Positions 23,870 to 33,188 of a stretch of 64,000 bases of DNA are shown here, piece by piece. The DNA is from Mucilaginibacter terrigena (GTDB taxonomy: Bacteria; Bacteroidota; Bacteroidia; Sphingobacteriales; Sphingobacteriaceae), in the NCBI RefSeq assembly GCF_004168255.1, contig NZ_SEWG01000003.1, forward strand, positions 496,001 through 560,000, given 5' to 3'. Below the pieces are notes generated by a model. That model was not told where the DNA came from, made no database searches, and saw nothing but the letters and a program-made list of their open reading frames with translations. The stretch's first letter is position 1; each line of letters starts with the position of its first letter. A program made the position numbers and the translations under genes.

Positions 23870-24706
23870 TTGAAAGTAATACATAGTATTCATCCTGGTG
23901 ATTTTAAGAGCTACCAAACCGAACAGATACGCGACCGATTTTTGATGGACGACCTGGTAAAGGCAGACGAAATAAACTGTACTTATACCCACTACGACCG
24001 TATGATAATAGGTGTTGCCCACCCGGTAACCAAAACTTTAACCCTCGAAAATTATCCAAACCTTAAAGCCGATTATTTTTTAGAACGCCGCGAGATAGGC
24101 ATTATAAACGTTGCCGGCGATGGCGAGGTTAACGCCGATGGCACTGTTTTTAAACTAAAGAAAATGGATTGCCTGTACATAGGCAAAGGTGTAAAACAGG
24201 TAAGCTTTACCGCTGCCGATAGTGCGAATGCACCTGTGTTTTATTTACTGTCGTCGCCGGCGCACCAGAATTATCCGACAGCGCTTTTGCCAATTGAGCA
24301 GGCCGAGAAGGTAAATACAGGGAGCGACGCTACCGCAAACAAACGCACTATAAATAAATACATACACAACGGCGCGGGCGGCATAAAAAGCTGCCAGTTG
24401 GTTATGGGATTAACTATATTGCATGAAGGCAGCGTATGGAACACCATGCCCCCACACGTACACGACCGCCGCATGGAAGCTTATTTTTACTTCGACATCC
24501 CCGCTGGGCAAAGGGTGTTTCACCTGATGGGCGAGGCCACCGAAACCCGGCACATATTAATTGATAACTACGGCGCTGTTGTATCACCGCCGTGGAGCAT
24601 GCATGCAGGGGCGGGCACAGGTAATTATAGTTTTATATGGGGCATGGCAGGCGAAAACCTTGATTATACCGATATGGATGCCATCAGTATTGATAATATT
24701 AAGTAA
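23870..24706 (+). CDS. kduI: 5-dehydro-4-deoxy-D-glucuronate isomerase
   Basis: 278 residues from a TTG start (TTG AAA GTA ATA); no in-frame ATG lies close enough upstream. KduI family: YTHYDRMIIGVAHPVTKTLT, DYFLERREIGIINVAGDGEV, MDCLYIGKGVKQVSF, and the zinc-binding cupin segment MPPHVHDRRMEAYFYF with a later His in PPWSMHAGAGTGNYSFIWGM. It turns 5-keto-4-deoxyuronate (the linear product after GH88/KdgF) into 2,5-diketo-3-deoxygluconate. First gene of the rightward operon. Confidence 0.95.
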   Translation: MKVIHSIHPGDFKSYQTEQIRDRFLMDDLVKADEINCTYTHYDRMIIGVAHPVTKTLTLENYPNLKADYFLERREIGIINVAGDGEVNADGTVFKLKKMDCLYIGKGVKQVSFTAADSANAPVFYLLSSPAHQNYPTALLPIEQAEKVNTGSDATANKRTINKYIHNGAGGIKSCQLVMGLTILHEGSVWNTMPPHVHDRRMEAYFYFDIPAGQRVFHLMGEATETRHILIDNYGAVVSPPWSMHAGAGTGNYSFIWGMAGENLDYTDMDAISIDNIK

Positions 24707-24718
24707 ATACCAAGAGCA

Positions 24719-25534
24719 GTGGAAAATAATTTTTCGTTAAAAGGGAAGGTAATCGTAGTAACCGGCGGTACAGGCATATTAGGCAAATCGTTTATAGACG
24801 GGATCGTTGCAGCCGGCGGCGCGGTAGGGATATTGGGCCGCAACAGGCAGGTTGCCGAAGAGCGGGCCGATGCCATCAACAAAAACGGCGGACAGGCTAT
24901 TGCGCTTATTGCCGATGTATTAAAAATAGATGAACTAAAGGCCGCTAACAAGCAATTGCTCGACCGTTTTGGGCGGGTTGACGGGTTGGTTAACGGCGCG
25001 GGCGGCAATATGCCCGAAGGCGTACTGCAACCTGATGAAGATATCTTCACCATGAATATGGATGGCATGAAAAAGGTAATGGAGGTAAATGTTTGGGGTA
25101 CCCTGCTGCCCACACAGGTGTTTGGCGAAGCTATTGCCAAAACAGGTAAAGGGAGCATTGTCAATATCTCGTCCATGAACTCAAAACGCGCCATTACCAA
25201 AGTATTGGGATACAATATGGGTAAGGCAGCTGTCGATTGCTATAACCAATGGTTTGCCGTTGAACTGGCCAACCGTTATGGCGACGCGATACGGATGAAC
25301 GCCCTCGCCCCCGGCTTCTTCCTTACCGAACAAAACCGGGGCCTGCTCACATTGCCCCAGGGCGGCTACACAGAAAGGGGCGAACGCGTTATCAGGCAAA
25401 CCCCGTTCAAGCGTTTTGGCGACCCCGACGAACTGATAGGCGCTTTGGTTTGGCTGCTGAGCGATGCATCGGCATTTGTAACCGGATCTATGATATGTGT
25501 TGATGGTGGTTTCTCGATATTTGGAGGAGTTTAA
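24719..25534 (+). CDS. SDR oxidoreductase of uronate catabolism (UxuB/YjmF-like or KduD-like)
   Basis: 271 residues from a GTG with AAGAG just upstream. Rossmann signature TGGTGILGKS, NGAGGN in place of the classical NNAG, catalytic Ser152, Tyr165 and Lys169 (YNMGK). The length and the GAGGN motif fit the SDR-type D-mannonate (fructuronate) oxidoreductases seen beside uxuA better than KduD, which is about 253 residues. Position right after kduI would also suit a KduD role, and one enzyme may serve both. It ends in TAATG overlapping kdgK by one base, so translation is coupled. Confidence 0.9.
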   Translation: MENNFSLKGKVIVVTGGTGILGKSFIDGIVAAGGAVGILGRNRQVAEERADAINKNGGQAIALIADVLKIDELKAANKQLLDRFGRVDGLVNGAGGNMPEGVLQPDEDIFTMNMDGMKKVMEVNVWGTLLPTQVFGEAIAKTGKGSIVNISSMNSKRAITKVLGYNMGKAAVDCYNQWFAVELANRYGDAIRMNALAPGFFLTEQNRGLLTLPQGGYTERGERVIRQTPFKRFGDPDELIGALVWLLSDASAFVTGSMICVDGGFSIFGGV

Positions 25535-26571
25535 TGGAAATTGGCGCGCTTAATAACGGTACTGTTTTAACCTTTGGGGAACTCCTGCTCAGGATCTGCC
25601 CCGATGCTAATGGCAGCTGGCTAAAAAATAACAGCTTCCCGGTGCATGTTGGCGGCGCCGAATTAAATGTTGCGTCCGCGCTGGCCCTGTGGGGCAGCAA
25701 AACAAAATATTTTACCGCGGTGCCGGATAATGGCCTGTCGGAGCAGATACTTGAATACGTGGGTGAAAGAGGTATCGATACTTCTGCAATCCATAAAGGC
25801 ACCGGGCGGCTGGGGCTGTTTTATTTAACGAGCGGTGCCGATATGAAACACGTCGCGGTAATATATGACCGCGCAGGCTCGGCATTTGCCGGACTAAAAC
25901 CGGGCGTTATCAACTGGGACGAAGTTTTAACAGGTGTGGGCTGGTTTCATTTCAGCGCTATTTGCCCGGCGTTGACCCAGCAAACAGCTGATTTATGCGA
26001 AGAGGTGCTGATAGCCGCATCCAAACGGAACATTACCATATCCATCGACCTTAACTACCGGGCCAAATTATGGCAGTATGGCCAATCGCCGCAGGCAATA
26101 ATGCCCCGGCTGGTAAAATATTGCAACCTGATAATGGGCAATGTTTGGGCAGCCCAAAGCTTATTGGGTGTGCCGGTAAACCCGCGGATAACCGATATCG
26201 ATACAAAAGAAAATTACCTTGCCGAAGCGCTGAGCAGCTCAAAAAAACTGATGGAAAGCTACCCTGTATGCAAGGCGGTTGCCAACACCTTCCGGTTCGA
26301 CCATGAAGGGGGCATCAAATATTACACCGCTTTATACCAGGGCGGACAGCTATACAAGTCGGCCGGGTATATTGCCGAAAAGGTAGTTGATAAGGTAGGC
26401 AGCGGCGATTGCTTTATGGCCGGCCTGATCTATGGGTATCACCAGAAAATGGCACCCCAGGCAACGCTGGATTTTGCCACAGCAGCGGCGTTCACAAAAC
26501 TGTTTATTGAGGGTGATGCAACCAAAAGCACGGTTGGGCAAATAACAAACGCCATTAAAAACAATGACTAA
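25534..26571 (+). CDS. kdgK: 2-dehydro-3-deoxygluconokinase (PfkB family)
   Basis: 345 residues. PfkB-family kinase that phosphorylates KDG to KDPG. Substrate-binding start TFGELLLRICPDANGSWLKN, glycine-rich HVGGAELNVASALALWG and the anion-hole/catalytic segment KVGSGDCFMAGL with Asp292 as base. The usual DxxGAGD reads DKVGSGD here, with Ser replacing Ala, a tolerated change. Overlaps the SDR gene by one base and eda by eight. Confidence 0.93.
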   Translation: MEIGALNNGTVLTFGELLLRICPDANGSWLKNNSFPVHVGGAELNVASALALWGSKTKYFTAVPDNGLSEQILEYVGERGIDTSAIHKGTGRLGLFYLTSGADMKHVAVIYDRAGSAFAGLKPGVINWDEVLTGVGWFHFSAICPALTQQTADLCEEVLIAASKRNITISIDLNYRAKLWQYGQSPQAIMPRLVKYCNLIMGNVWAAQSLLGVPVNPRITDIDTKENYLAEALSSSKKLMESYPVCKAVANTFRFDHEGGIKYYTALYQGGQLYKSAGYIAEKVVDKVGSGDCFMAGLIYGYHQKMAPQATLDFATAAAFTKLFIEGDATKSTVGQITNAIKNND

Positions 26572-27211
26572 AAGCGAGATACAGGATAGTATTACCGGGC
26601 AGGGGCTGCTGCCATTATATTATAACGAAAGCGGCGATGTAAGCCTGGCTATTACCCAAACGCTTTATAAAGCGGGTATCCGTGCTATTGAATATACCAA
26701 CCGGGGGCCGGCGGCGCTTGATAATTTTAAAGCGTTAAAAAAAGCGCAATTGCCCGGCTTGCTTTTAGGCATCGGTACCATCAAATCGGCAGAGGAGGCT
26801 GAACAATTTGTTGACGCGGGCGCTGATTTTTTGATCTCGCCCCTGGTTAACCAAAAGGTTGCGGGGATTGCCGCCAAAAATAACCTGCTGTGGGTCCCCG
26901 GCTGTATGACGCCTACCGAAATTTACGAGGCACAAGAACTGGGCGCCAAATTGGTGAAATTATTCCCGGCCAATGTATTGGGGCCGGCGTTTGTATCCGC
27001 GGTTAAAGAACTGTTCCCGGGTTTGCAGATGATGCCTACGGGCGGCGTTGAAATGAGCCAGGAAAATATTACAGGATGGTTTAACGCGGGTGTATCGGCT
27101 GTTGGAATGGGCAGCAAGCTGATCACAAAAAGCATCCTGCAGAACAAAGCATACGATCAATTATATACAGAAACCTTGCGGGCCTTGCAATTTGTACAGG
27201 CGGCACGATAA
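26564..27211 (+). CDS. eda: KDPG aldolase (2-dehydro-3-deoxyphosphogluconate aldolase)
   Basis: 215 residues, class I TIM-barrel aldolase. Schiff-base Lys132 in AKLVKLFPANVLG and general base Glu43 in AIEYTNRG are in place, and MPTGGV near 160 forms the phosphate site. It cleaves KDPG to pyruvate and glyceraldehyde 3-phosphate, the endpoint of the pathway encoded by its neighbours. Starts 8 bp inside kdgK. Confidence 0.95.
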   Translation: MTKSEIQDSITGQGLLPLYYNESGDVSLAITQTLYKAGIRAIEYTNRGPAALDNFKALKKAQLPGLLLGIGTIKSAEEAEQFVDAGADFLISPLVNQKVAGIAAKNNLLWVPGCMTPTEIYEAQELGAKLVKLFPANVLGPAFVSAVKELFPGLQMMPTGGVEMSQENITGWFNAGVSAVGMGSKLITKSILQNKAYDQLYTETLRALQFVQAAR

Positions 27212-27223
27212 CCGGAACCAATT

Positions 27224-28516
27224 ATGAGCGATACCAGAAAAACCAACTACCGGTGGGTAGTAGTAGCCCTTTTGTTTTTTGCCACCACAATTAATTATCT
27301 CGACAGGCAGGTTATCGGCTTCCTGAAACCCACGCTGCAAAAAGATTTTCAATGGTCTGAGGAGGATTATAGCCATATGGTAATAATTTTCCAGACGGCC
27401 TATGCATTAGGTTTGCTTTGCTTTGGGGGATTAATAGATAAACTGGGCACTAAGCTGGGGTATACGGTATCGCTCATCATTTGGAGCGTTGGCGCTATGC
27501 TGCATGGTATTGTAAAATCTACCTTTGGTTTTGGCCTGGCAAGGACAACCCTTGGCCTGGGCGAATCGGGTAATTTCCCGGCGGCGATAAAAGTGGTGGC
27601 CGAGTGGTTCCCCAAAAAGGAACGCGCCCTTGCAACCGGTATCTTCAATTCGGGCGCTAATATTGGCGCGGTGGTTGCCCCGGTTATGGTACCGTGGATA
27701 TTGGGCATTTACGGCTGGCAAATGGCCTTTATTATTACCGGCGCTATTGGTTTTCTATGGCTCATCTTTTGGTGGATCTTTTATGAGATCCCTTCAAAAC
27801 ATAAAAAAATAAATGGGGCAGAGTTTGAGCACATCCACAGCGATATTGACGAGCCAGCTGCTACCGACGGGCCCGGGGAAAAGGTAAAATGGGCGCGGCT
27901 GTTCGGCATCCGTCAAACCTGGGTGTTTGTTGTTGGCAAGTTCCTTACCGATCCTATCTGGTATTTCTTCCTGTTCTGGCTGCCATCGTACTTTGCAAGC
28001 ACCTTCAAGCTCGACCTTAGCAAGCCAACCCTTCCCCTTGTATTAATATATACCGCAACAACCATAGGCAGTATTGGCGGCGGTTATTTATCATCGCGGT
28101 TGATCAAAAGCGGGATGCCTATATTCAGGGCGCGCAAAACGGCCATGTTTATTTTCGCGCTTTGCGTGGTGCCCATATTCGCGGCGCGTTATGCTACCAA
28201 TATATGGCAGGCGGTTGGTTTAATAAGCTTGGCCGCTGCCGCGCACCAGGCCTGGAGCGCCAATATTTTTACTGCCGCGTCTGATGTTTTCCCTAAGCGG
28301 GCGGTAAGCTCTGTAGTAGGTATAGGCGGCATGGCGGGTTCTGTGGGCGGTATAGCGTTCCCTTTTCTTATCGGCTGGGTGCTGGAAACATACAAGGAGG
28401 CGGGTAATATTACGGCGGGTTATAATATCATTTTTTCGATATGCGCCTGCGCTTATTTGGTTGCCTGGCTTATTATGCACCTGTTAACCCCAAAAATGAA
28501 GGTTGTAAAACTGTAG
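27224..28516 (+). CDS. MFS hexuronate transporter (ExuT-like)
   Basis: 430 residues with about 12 hydrophobic segments. The anion:cation symporter group is marked by TINYLDRQVIGFLKPTLQKD, LGLGESGNFPAAIKVVAEWF and the loop motif GGLIDKLGTK. That group includes ExuT, which brings in glucuronate and galacturonate. Placed 12 bp after eda, it would import the uronates released in the periplasm. The exact substrate (saturated or unsaturated uronate) is inferred from context. Confidence 0.9.
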   Translation: MSDTRKTNYRWVVVALLFFATTINYLDRQVIGFLKPTLQKDFQWSEEDYSHMVIIFQTAYALGLLCFGGLIDKLGTKLGYTVSLIIWSVGAMLHGIVKSTFGFGLARTTLGLGESGNFPAAIKVVAEWFPKKERALATGIFNSGANIGAVVAPVMVPWILGIYGWQMAFIITGAIGFLWLIFWWIFYEIPSKHKKINGAEFEHIHSDIDEPAATDGPGEKVKWARLFGIRQTWVFVVGKFLTDPIWYFFLFWLPSYFASTFKLDLSKPTLPLVLIYTATTIGSIGGGYLSSRLIKSGMPIFRARKTAMFIFALCVVPIFAARYATNIWQAVGLISLAAAAHQAWSANIFTAASDVFPKRAVSSVVGIGGMAGSVGGIAFPFLIGWVLETYKEAGNITAGYNIIFSICACAYLVAWLIMHLLTPKMKVVKL

Positions 28517-28587
28517 CACTATATTTCCATAAACAAGTAAGATTTATTATATTGGTGAAATGTTAAGCACAGTATGGTGGTGTTTGC

Positions 28588-28597
28588 TTAACGTTAA
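28588..28597 (+). promoter_or_regulatory. Candidate autoregulatory half-site before the LacI gene
   Basis: TTAACGTTAA, a perfect palindrome, ends 6 bp before the ATG at 28604 and carries the same AACGTT core and an upstream GTTTGC as the operator pair at 23.7 kb. Weak evidence by itself. Confidence 0.3.
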
Positions 28598-28603
28598 CCT
28601 AAT

Positions 28604-29641
28604 ATGAATTTTAACAGTATTACAATAAAGGATATAGCTACGGCGCTTAACCTGTCGGTATCTACCGTTTCTAAGGCGCTTAGGGATAGCTATGAGATTA
28701 GCGAAAGCACAAAAAAGCTTGTAATTGAGTACGCCGAAGAGCACAATTACAGGCCCAACCCCATAGCCCAAAGCCTAAAACAAGGGCACAGCAAATCAAT
28801 AGGTATTGTAGTATCTACTATCGATAACCAGTTTTTTTCGCAGGTGATAAACGGCATCGAATCGGTAGCCTACAAGGCCGGGTTCAACGTGATCATCACG
28901 CAAACCCACGAATCTTTTGAGCTGGAAGTAAAGAACGTTGACCACCTTACTCATCGTTCTATCGATGGCTTGCTGATCTCGCTATCTACCGAAACCAAAG
29001 ACATCGAATACCTGAAAAAACTGCACCGCCAGGGCTTGCCCATAGTGTTTTTTGACAGGATAACCGATGAGATAGAAACCCACAAAGTAATTGCCGATAA
29101 TTTTAAGGGAGGGTACGATGCTACCCGTCATCTGCTCGATTCTGGTTATAAACGCATAGCGCATATCACCAGTCCGCCCAATATTTCTATTACCAAAGAG
29201 CGTTTTGCGGGGTACCAAAAAGCGCTTGAAGAGGCCGGTATTGTTATGGGCGATGAATACATAAAATATTGCCCGCACGGCGGCCGGGATATAGGCGAGA
29301 TTGAGAACGCGCTGAACGACCTGCTTTCGCTGAAAGAAAAACCCGACGCTATTTTTACCACATCAGACAGGATCACCACCACAACATTACTGTTGCTAAA
29401 TAAGCTTAAGATAAACATCCCGCAGGAAATTGCCCTGATAGGTTATACCAATACCCTGCTTGCCGACGCGCTGAACCCTTCGTTAAGCTCGGTTTACCAG
29501 CCGGGTTTTGAAATGGGGCAAAAAGCTACCCAAATGCTTTTAGACCTTATTTTAGCTAAACGGCCGGTTTACGATTTTGAAACCGTAGTACTGCCCACAC
29601 AACTGGTTACCCGCGACTCTACAGCGCTTAAAACATCATAA
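28604..29641 (+). CDS. LacI-family transcriptional regulator
   Basis: 345 residues. N-terminal helix-turn-helix and hinge (ITIKDIATALNLSVSTVSKA, YRPNPIAQSLKQG) followed by a periplasmic-binding-protein-like effector domain (SIGIVVSTIDNQFFSQVING, DGLLISLSTETKD, GYTNTLLADALNPSLSSVYQP). It sits at the end of the kdu/kdg operon after an 87-bp gap. It is the natural candidate to bind the inverted boxes at 23704-23785, with KDG or a related acid as inducer, by analogy to other uronate regulators. Confidence 0.93.
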   Translation: MNFNSITIKDIATALNLSVSTVSKALRDSYEISESTKKLVIEYAEEHNYRPNPIAQSLKQGHSKSIGIVVSTIDNQFFSQVINGIESVAYKAGFNVIITQTHESFELEVKNVDHLTHRSIDGLLISLSTETKDIEYLKKLHRQGLPIVFFDRITDEIETHKVIADNFKGGYDATRHLLDSGYKRIAHITSPPNISITKERFAGYQKALEEAGIVMGDEYIKYCPHGGRDIGEIENALNDLLSLKEKPDAIFTTSDRITTTTLLLLNKLKINIPQEIALIGYTNTLLADALNPSLSSVYQPGFEMGQKATQMLLDLILAKRPVYDFETVVLPTQLVTRDSTALKTS

Positions 29642-29785
29642 TTACCAGTCGCGCAGCGAAAACGATATCGTAAATAAATATCCATTAAACATGCCAACGG
29701 TAAGCTAATCGGGGTATTTTTGGTTGTGCAGTAATTTCATAACCAATTATAAACGCTGCCATTTACCAGATCATTTTTGTAAAGC

Positions 29786-30583
29786 ATGAAACGCAGGCTG
29801 TTGTTTATTGTACTTTTCGTGTATTCGATTGTTGCCGGGAAGGTAATGGCGCAAACCGTTACCCTCGACTACTATTTTAACCACGAAACACATAAAACCA
29901 AAAGCGGCCAGGCAGAACGGTTCCACTACTTATGGGAGGATACCGCCAATTCGGGTTTTTCTGTTTGGGGCGGGATATTCAAATCTAAAGGCGCTACTTT
30001 AAACAGTTTGGAAACAGCGCCCACATCTGCAAATTTGAAGGGTACATCGGTTTATATTATTGTAGACCCTGATAGCAAAGAGGAAAACCCAAACCCCAAT
30101 TACATACAGCAAGCCGATGCGGATAATATTGCGCAATGGGTTAAGGCTGGCGGCGTGCTCATTATGATGGCTAACGATAGCGCCAATGTGGAACTGAACC
30201 ATTTTAACCTGCTTGCTGCTAAGTTTGGCATGCACTTTAATAACGATATGCAAAGCCACGTAATTGATGATGCCCATTTTGATGACGGCGCGGTATGGAT
30301 AAATAACAACCCGGTTTTTAAAACATCAAAAAAGGCTTTTATTAAAGATGCATGTAGCATTGGTCTATCGGGGCAGGCAAAGCCGCTTTTAAAAGCCGCC
30401 AGCGGCACAGCTATAGCCGCAATTGCCCAATATGGTGAAGGTGCCGTAATTGCCATAGGAGACCCATGGCTGTACAACGAATATGTTAACGGCAGGCTAC
30501 CCGCCGGTTTTGATAATGATAAGGCTGCTACAGACCTTGCAGATTACGCGCTATCATGGTGTAAACCGCCCCGTAAAAAATAA
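29786..30583 (+). CDS. Exported stand-alone domain like the C-terminal tail of GH105 enzymes
   Basis: 265 residues with an export signal (MKRRLLFIVLFVYSIVAGKV, MAQ). The mature part (VTLDYYFNHETHK, RFHYLWEDTANSGFSVWGGI, VYIIVDPDSKEENPNPNYIQ, WVKAGGVLIMMANDSANVEL, IAIGDPWLYNEYVNGR) resembles the DUF4350/GATase1-like domain that, as I recall, follows GH105 catalytic domains in Bacteroidetes rhamnogalacturonyl or glucuronyl hydrolases. No GH105 domain is present. It may be a binding or accessory subunit acting on the same oligosaccharides. Lies between lacI and the GH2 gene. Confidence 0.75.
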   Translation: MKRRLLFIVLFVYSIVAGKVMAQTVTLDYYFNHETHKTKSGQAERFHYLWEDTANSGFSVWGGIFKSKGATLNSLETAPTSANLKGTSVYIIVDPDSKEENPNPNYIQQADADNIAQWVKAGGVLIMMANDSANVELNHFNLLAAKFGMHFNNDMQSHVIDDAHFDDGAVWINNNPVFKTSKKAFIKDACSIGLSGQAKPLLKAASGTAIAAIAQYGEGAVIAIGDPWLYNEYVNGRLPAGFDNDKAATDLADYALSWCKPPRKK

Positions 30584-30720
30584 AGGACTTCTACATCTAA
30601 TACGAAACATGGTTAATTAATATAGTGAGTAAGTGCCATTTAGCCGGTCCCGCCTAAACCGGGGCCGGAATTTGGTCTAAAGCCGCTCTTAAAATCATTT
30701 CATCATTTTATTGACACCAG

Positions 30721-33186
30721 ATGCGATCTATAAAGAGGTTTACTATACTTTTGGCTTTATTTACCGGCTTTTCGCAGCTAAGCAATGCGCAGCAAAGTAC
30801 CCGTTTAACTCATAACTGGGAATTTTTAAAGCAGGACCTGGGCGGCGTTTGGGAAGCAGTGAGGCCGGTGCCTAAAGATAAACCTGAAGCTTACCCTGTA
30901 TGGGCCAAAGTATCGCTGCCGCATTGCTTTAACAGCCGCGACGCGGTTGACCCCGATGTAAATTATTACCAGGGCCCCGGCTGGTACCGTACGCAAATAC
31001 CGGTAAATATTCCTTACAAAAACGGCCGCGCCCTGCTGCATTTTGAAGGCGCAGGGCAAAAAACAAATGTGTACCTGTACAATAAACTGATAGGCTCGCA
31101 CAACGGTGGTTACGACGAATGGACAGTAGATATTACCGACGAGGTTGCTGCATTCAAAAAAACAACCGTTTTTGATAAGCAGTTTAAAGGAAATATCCCG
31201 CTGGAAATTCGCTGCGATAACACCCGCGACCTGGAATCCATCCCATCGCAATTGTCAGATTTTAATATTTACGGCGGCCTGTACCGCAACGTTAACCTGG
31301 TTTACCAGCCCGTTATCAGCTTTGATAAGTTGTATGCCAATGCCGCTGTAAGCGGGGACCTTTCAAAAGGGGAGTTAAGCCCTGTGCTTACTTTTTATAA
31401 CCCAACCGGCGTAAAAGATATAAGCGGCGAAATAGTTGTAAAAGATGCGGTTGGGAAGATACTCACGAAGGAAAACTACAGCACTGCTAACTTGACGGCA
31501 AATACTTATACGCCCGGCAAGATCAATATCGTAAAGCCCCGGTTATGGTCGACCACAGACCCTTACCTGTACACCATTGAAATAACCGGTAAGGCAGATG
31601 ATGAAACCTTTAAGCATACCGAAAAGGTGGGCTTCCGCAGTTTTTTATTTGCCAATAATGGCCCGTTCTATTTAAATGGCCAACGCCTGCTGCTGAGGGG
31701 AACGCACCGGCACGAAGACCATGCAGGCGTTGCCGCCGCCATGACCGACAGTATGATCCGCGCAGAGATGCTGCTGATAAAGGATATGGGCGCAAACTTT
31801 ATCCGCCTGGGGCATTACCAGCAATCGGCATTGGTGTTAAATTTATGCGATAGCCTGGGCATTTTGGTTTGGGAAGAAGAGCCCTGGTGCCGCGGTGGTT
31901 TAGGGGGCGATGCTTATCAGGCGCAGGCCAAAAGCATGCTTACCAATATGATACAGCAGCATTATAACCACCCTGCTATTATACTTTGGGGGCTTGGTAA
32001 CGAGAACGACTGGCCCGGCGATTTCCCCGAATTTGATAAGCAGAAGATCCGCGATTTTATGACGGCGCAAAATAACCTTGCCCACCAGCTTGACACATCG
32101 CGCAAAACCACCATCCGCCGCTGCGATTTTTGTAAGGATATCCCCGATGTGTATTCGCCATCCATATGGGCGGGCTGGTATAAGGGCTTTTATCCCGAAT
32201 ACAAAAAGTTTACCGAGGAGGAGTTTAAGAAAACCCCGCATTTTATCCATGCGGAGTGGGGCGGCGACAGCCATGCCAACCGGCACTCGGAAAACCCCGA
32301 CAGGGCGCTGGCCAAAGTTATCAATGGTAAAGGGATAACCGGCAAGATCGATTCTTCGCTTTTCGGTGGCGTGAAGCACCTGGCAGATGATAGCGACTGG
32401 AGCGAAACCTACATCTGCAACCTGTTTGACTGGCACCTGAAAGAGCAGGAAGCCATGCCCTGGCTAACAGGCTCGGCGTTTTGGACATTTAAAGATTTTT
32501 CGACCCCCATCCGCCCGGAAAACCCTGTGCCTTATGTAAACCAAAAAGGTGTGGTAGAGCGCGACCTCAGCAAAAAAGAATCGTTTTACGTGGTGCAATC
32601 GTACTGGGCTGATGCATTGATGGCACATATTTACGGGCACAGCTGGCCCGTAAGGTGGGGAGAAGCCGGGGAAGAGAAAATGGTTAAGGTATATTCAAAT
32701 GCCGATAAGGCCGAGCTGTTTGTAAACGGCAAAAGCCGGGGCATAAAAACCCGCGACCCGCAAAACTTTCCCGCTGCCGGTTTACGCTGGATGGTAATTT
32801 ATAACAAGGGACTAAACCACATCAAAGTGGTGGCTTACAAAGGGAAGGAAACCGTTACCGATACCATTAGCCAGGTTTACCAAACCGATAAATGGGGCAA
32901 ACCTGCCCGGGTGGAATTAACAAAAATAGCAGAGCAAAATGGCATAGCCACCATACAGGCAACCCTTTATGATAAAGATGGTGTGCCCTGCATTGATGCC
33001 GCCAACTGGATAAACTTCTCGCTAACAGGTAATGGTACCTTGCTTGATGATCTGGGCACATCCAAAGGCTCGCGCAAGGTGCAGGCTTATAATGGCCGGG
33101 CTATTATCAGTATAAAACTGAATGGGGGGCGTTCGGTAGCCGGGGTGGTGTCGCCGGGGCTACCCGTTAGCTTTTTAAAACTATAA
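30721..33186 (+). CDS. Exported GH2 glycosidase (beta-galactosidase/beta-glucuronidase type)
   Basis: 821 residues with an export signal (MRSIKRFTILLALFTGFSQL, SNAQQ). Domain order: jelly-roll sugar-binding domain (about 25-200), immunoglobulin-like domain (about 210-310), TIM barrel (about 315-600) with acid/base Glu428 in WGLGNENDW and nucleophile Glu512 in HAEWGGDSH, then C-terminal beta domains to SFLKL. Which beta-linked sugar it removes cannot be told; the surrounding uronate genes favour trimming of uronate-containing oligosaccharides. It stops 2 bp before the PL6 gene start. Confidence 0.92.
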   Translation: MRSIKRFTILLALFTGFSQLSNAQQSTRLTHNWEFLKQDLGGVWEAVRPVPKDKPEAYPVWAKVSLPHCFNSRDAVDPDVNYYQGPGWYRTQIPVNIPYKNGRALLHFEGAGQKTNVYLYNKLIGSHNGGYDEWTVDITDEVAAFKKTTVFDKQFKGNIPLEIRCDNTRDLESIPSQLSDFNIYGGLYRNVNLVYQPVISFDKLYANAAVSGDLSKGELSPVLTFYNPTGVKDISGEIVVKDAVGKILTKENYSTANLTANTYTPGKINIVKPRLWSTTDPYLYTIEITGKADDETFKHTEKVGFRSFLFANNGPFYLNGQRLLLRGTHRHEDHAGVAAAMTDSMIRAEMLLIKDMGANFIRLGHYQQSALVLNLCDSLGILVWEEEPWCRGGLGGDAYQAQAKSMLTNMIQQHYNHPAIILWGLGNENDWPGDFPEFDKQKIRDFMTAQNNLAHQLDTSRKTTIRRCDFCKDIPDVYSPSIWAGWYKGFYPEYKKFTEEEFKKTPHFIHAEWGGDSHANRHSENPDRALAKVINGKGITGKIDSSLFGGVKHLADDSDWSETYICNLFDWHLKEQEAMPWLTGSAFWTFKDFSTPIRPENPVPYVNQKGVVERDLSKKESFYVVQSYWADALMAHIYGHSWPVRWGEAGEEKMVKVYSNADKAELFVNGKSRGIKTRDPQNFPAAGLRWMVIYNKGLNHIKVVAYKGKETVTDTISQVYQTDKWGKPARVELTKIAEQNGIATIQATLYDKDGVPCIDAANWINFSLTGNGTLLDDLGTSKGSRKVQAYNGRAIISIKLNGGRSVAGVVSPGLPVSFLKL

Positions 33187-33188
33187 CA

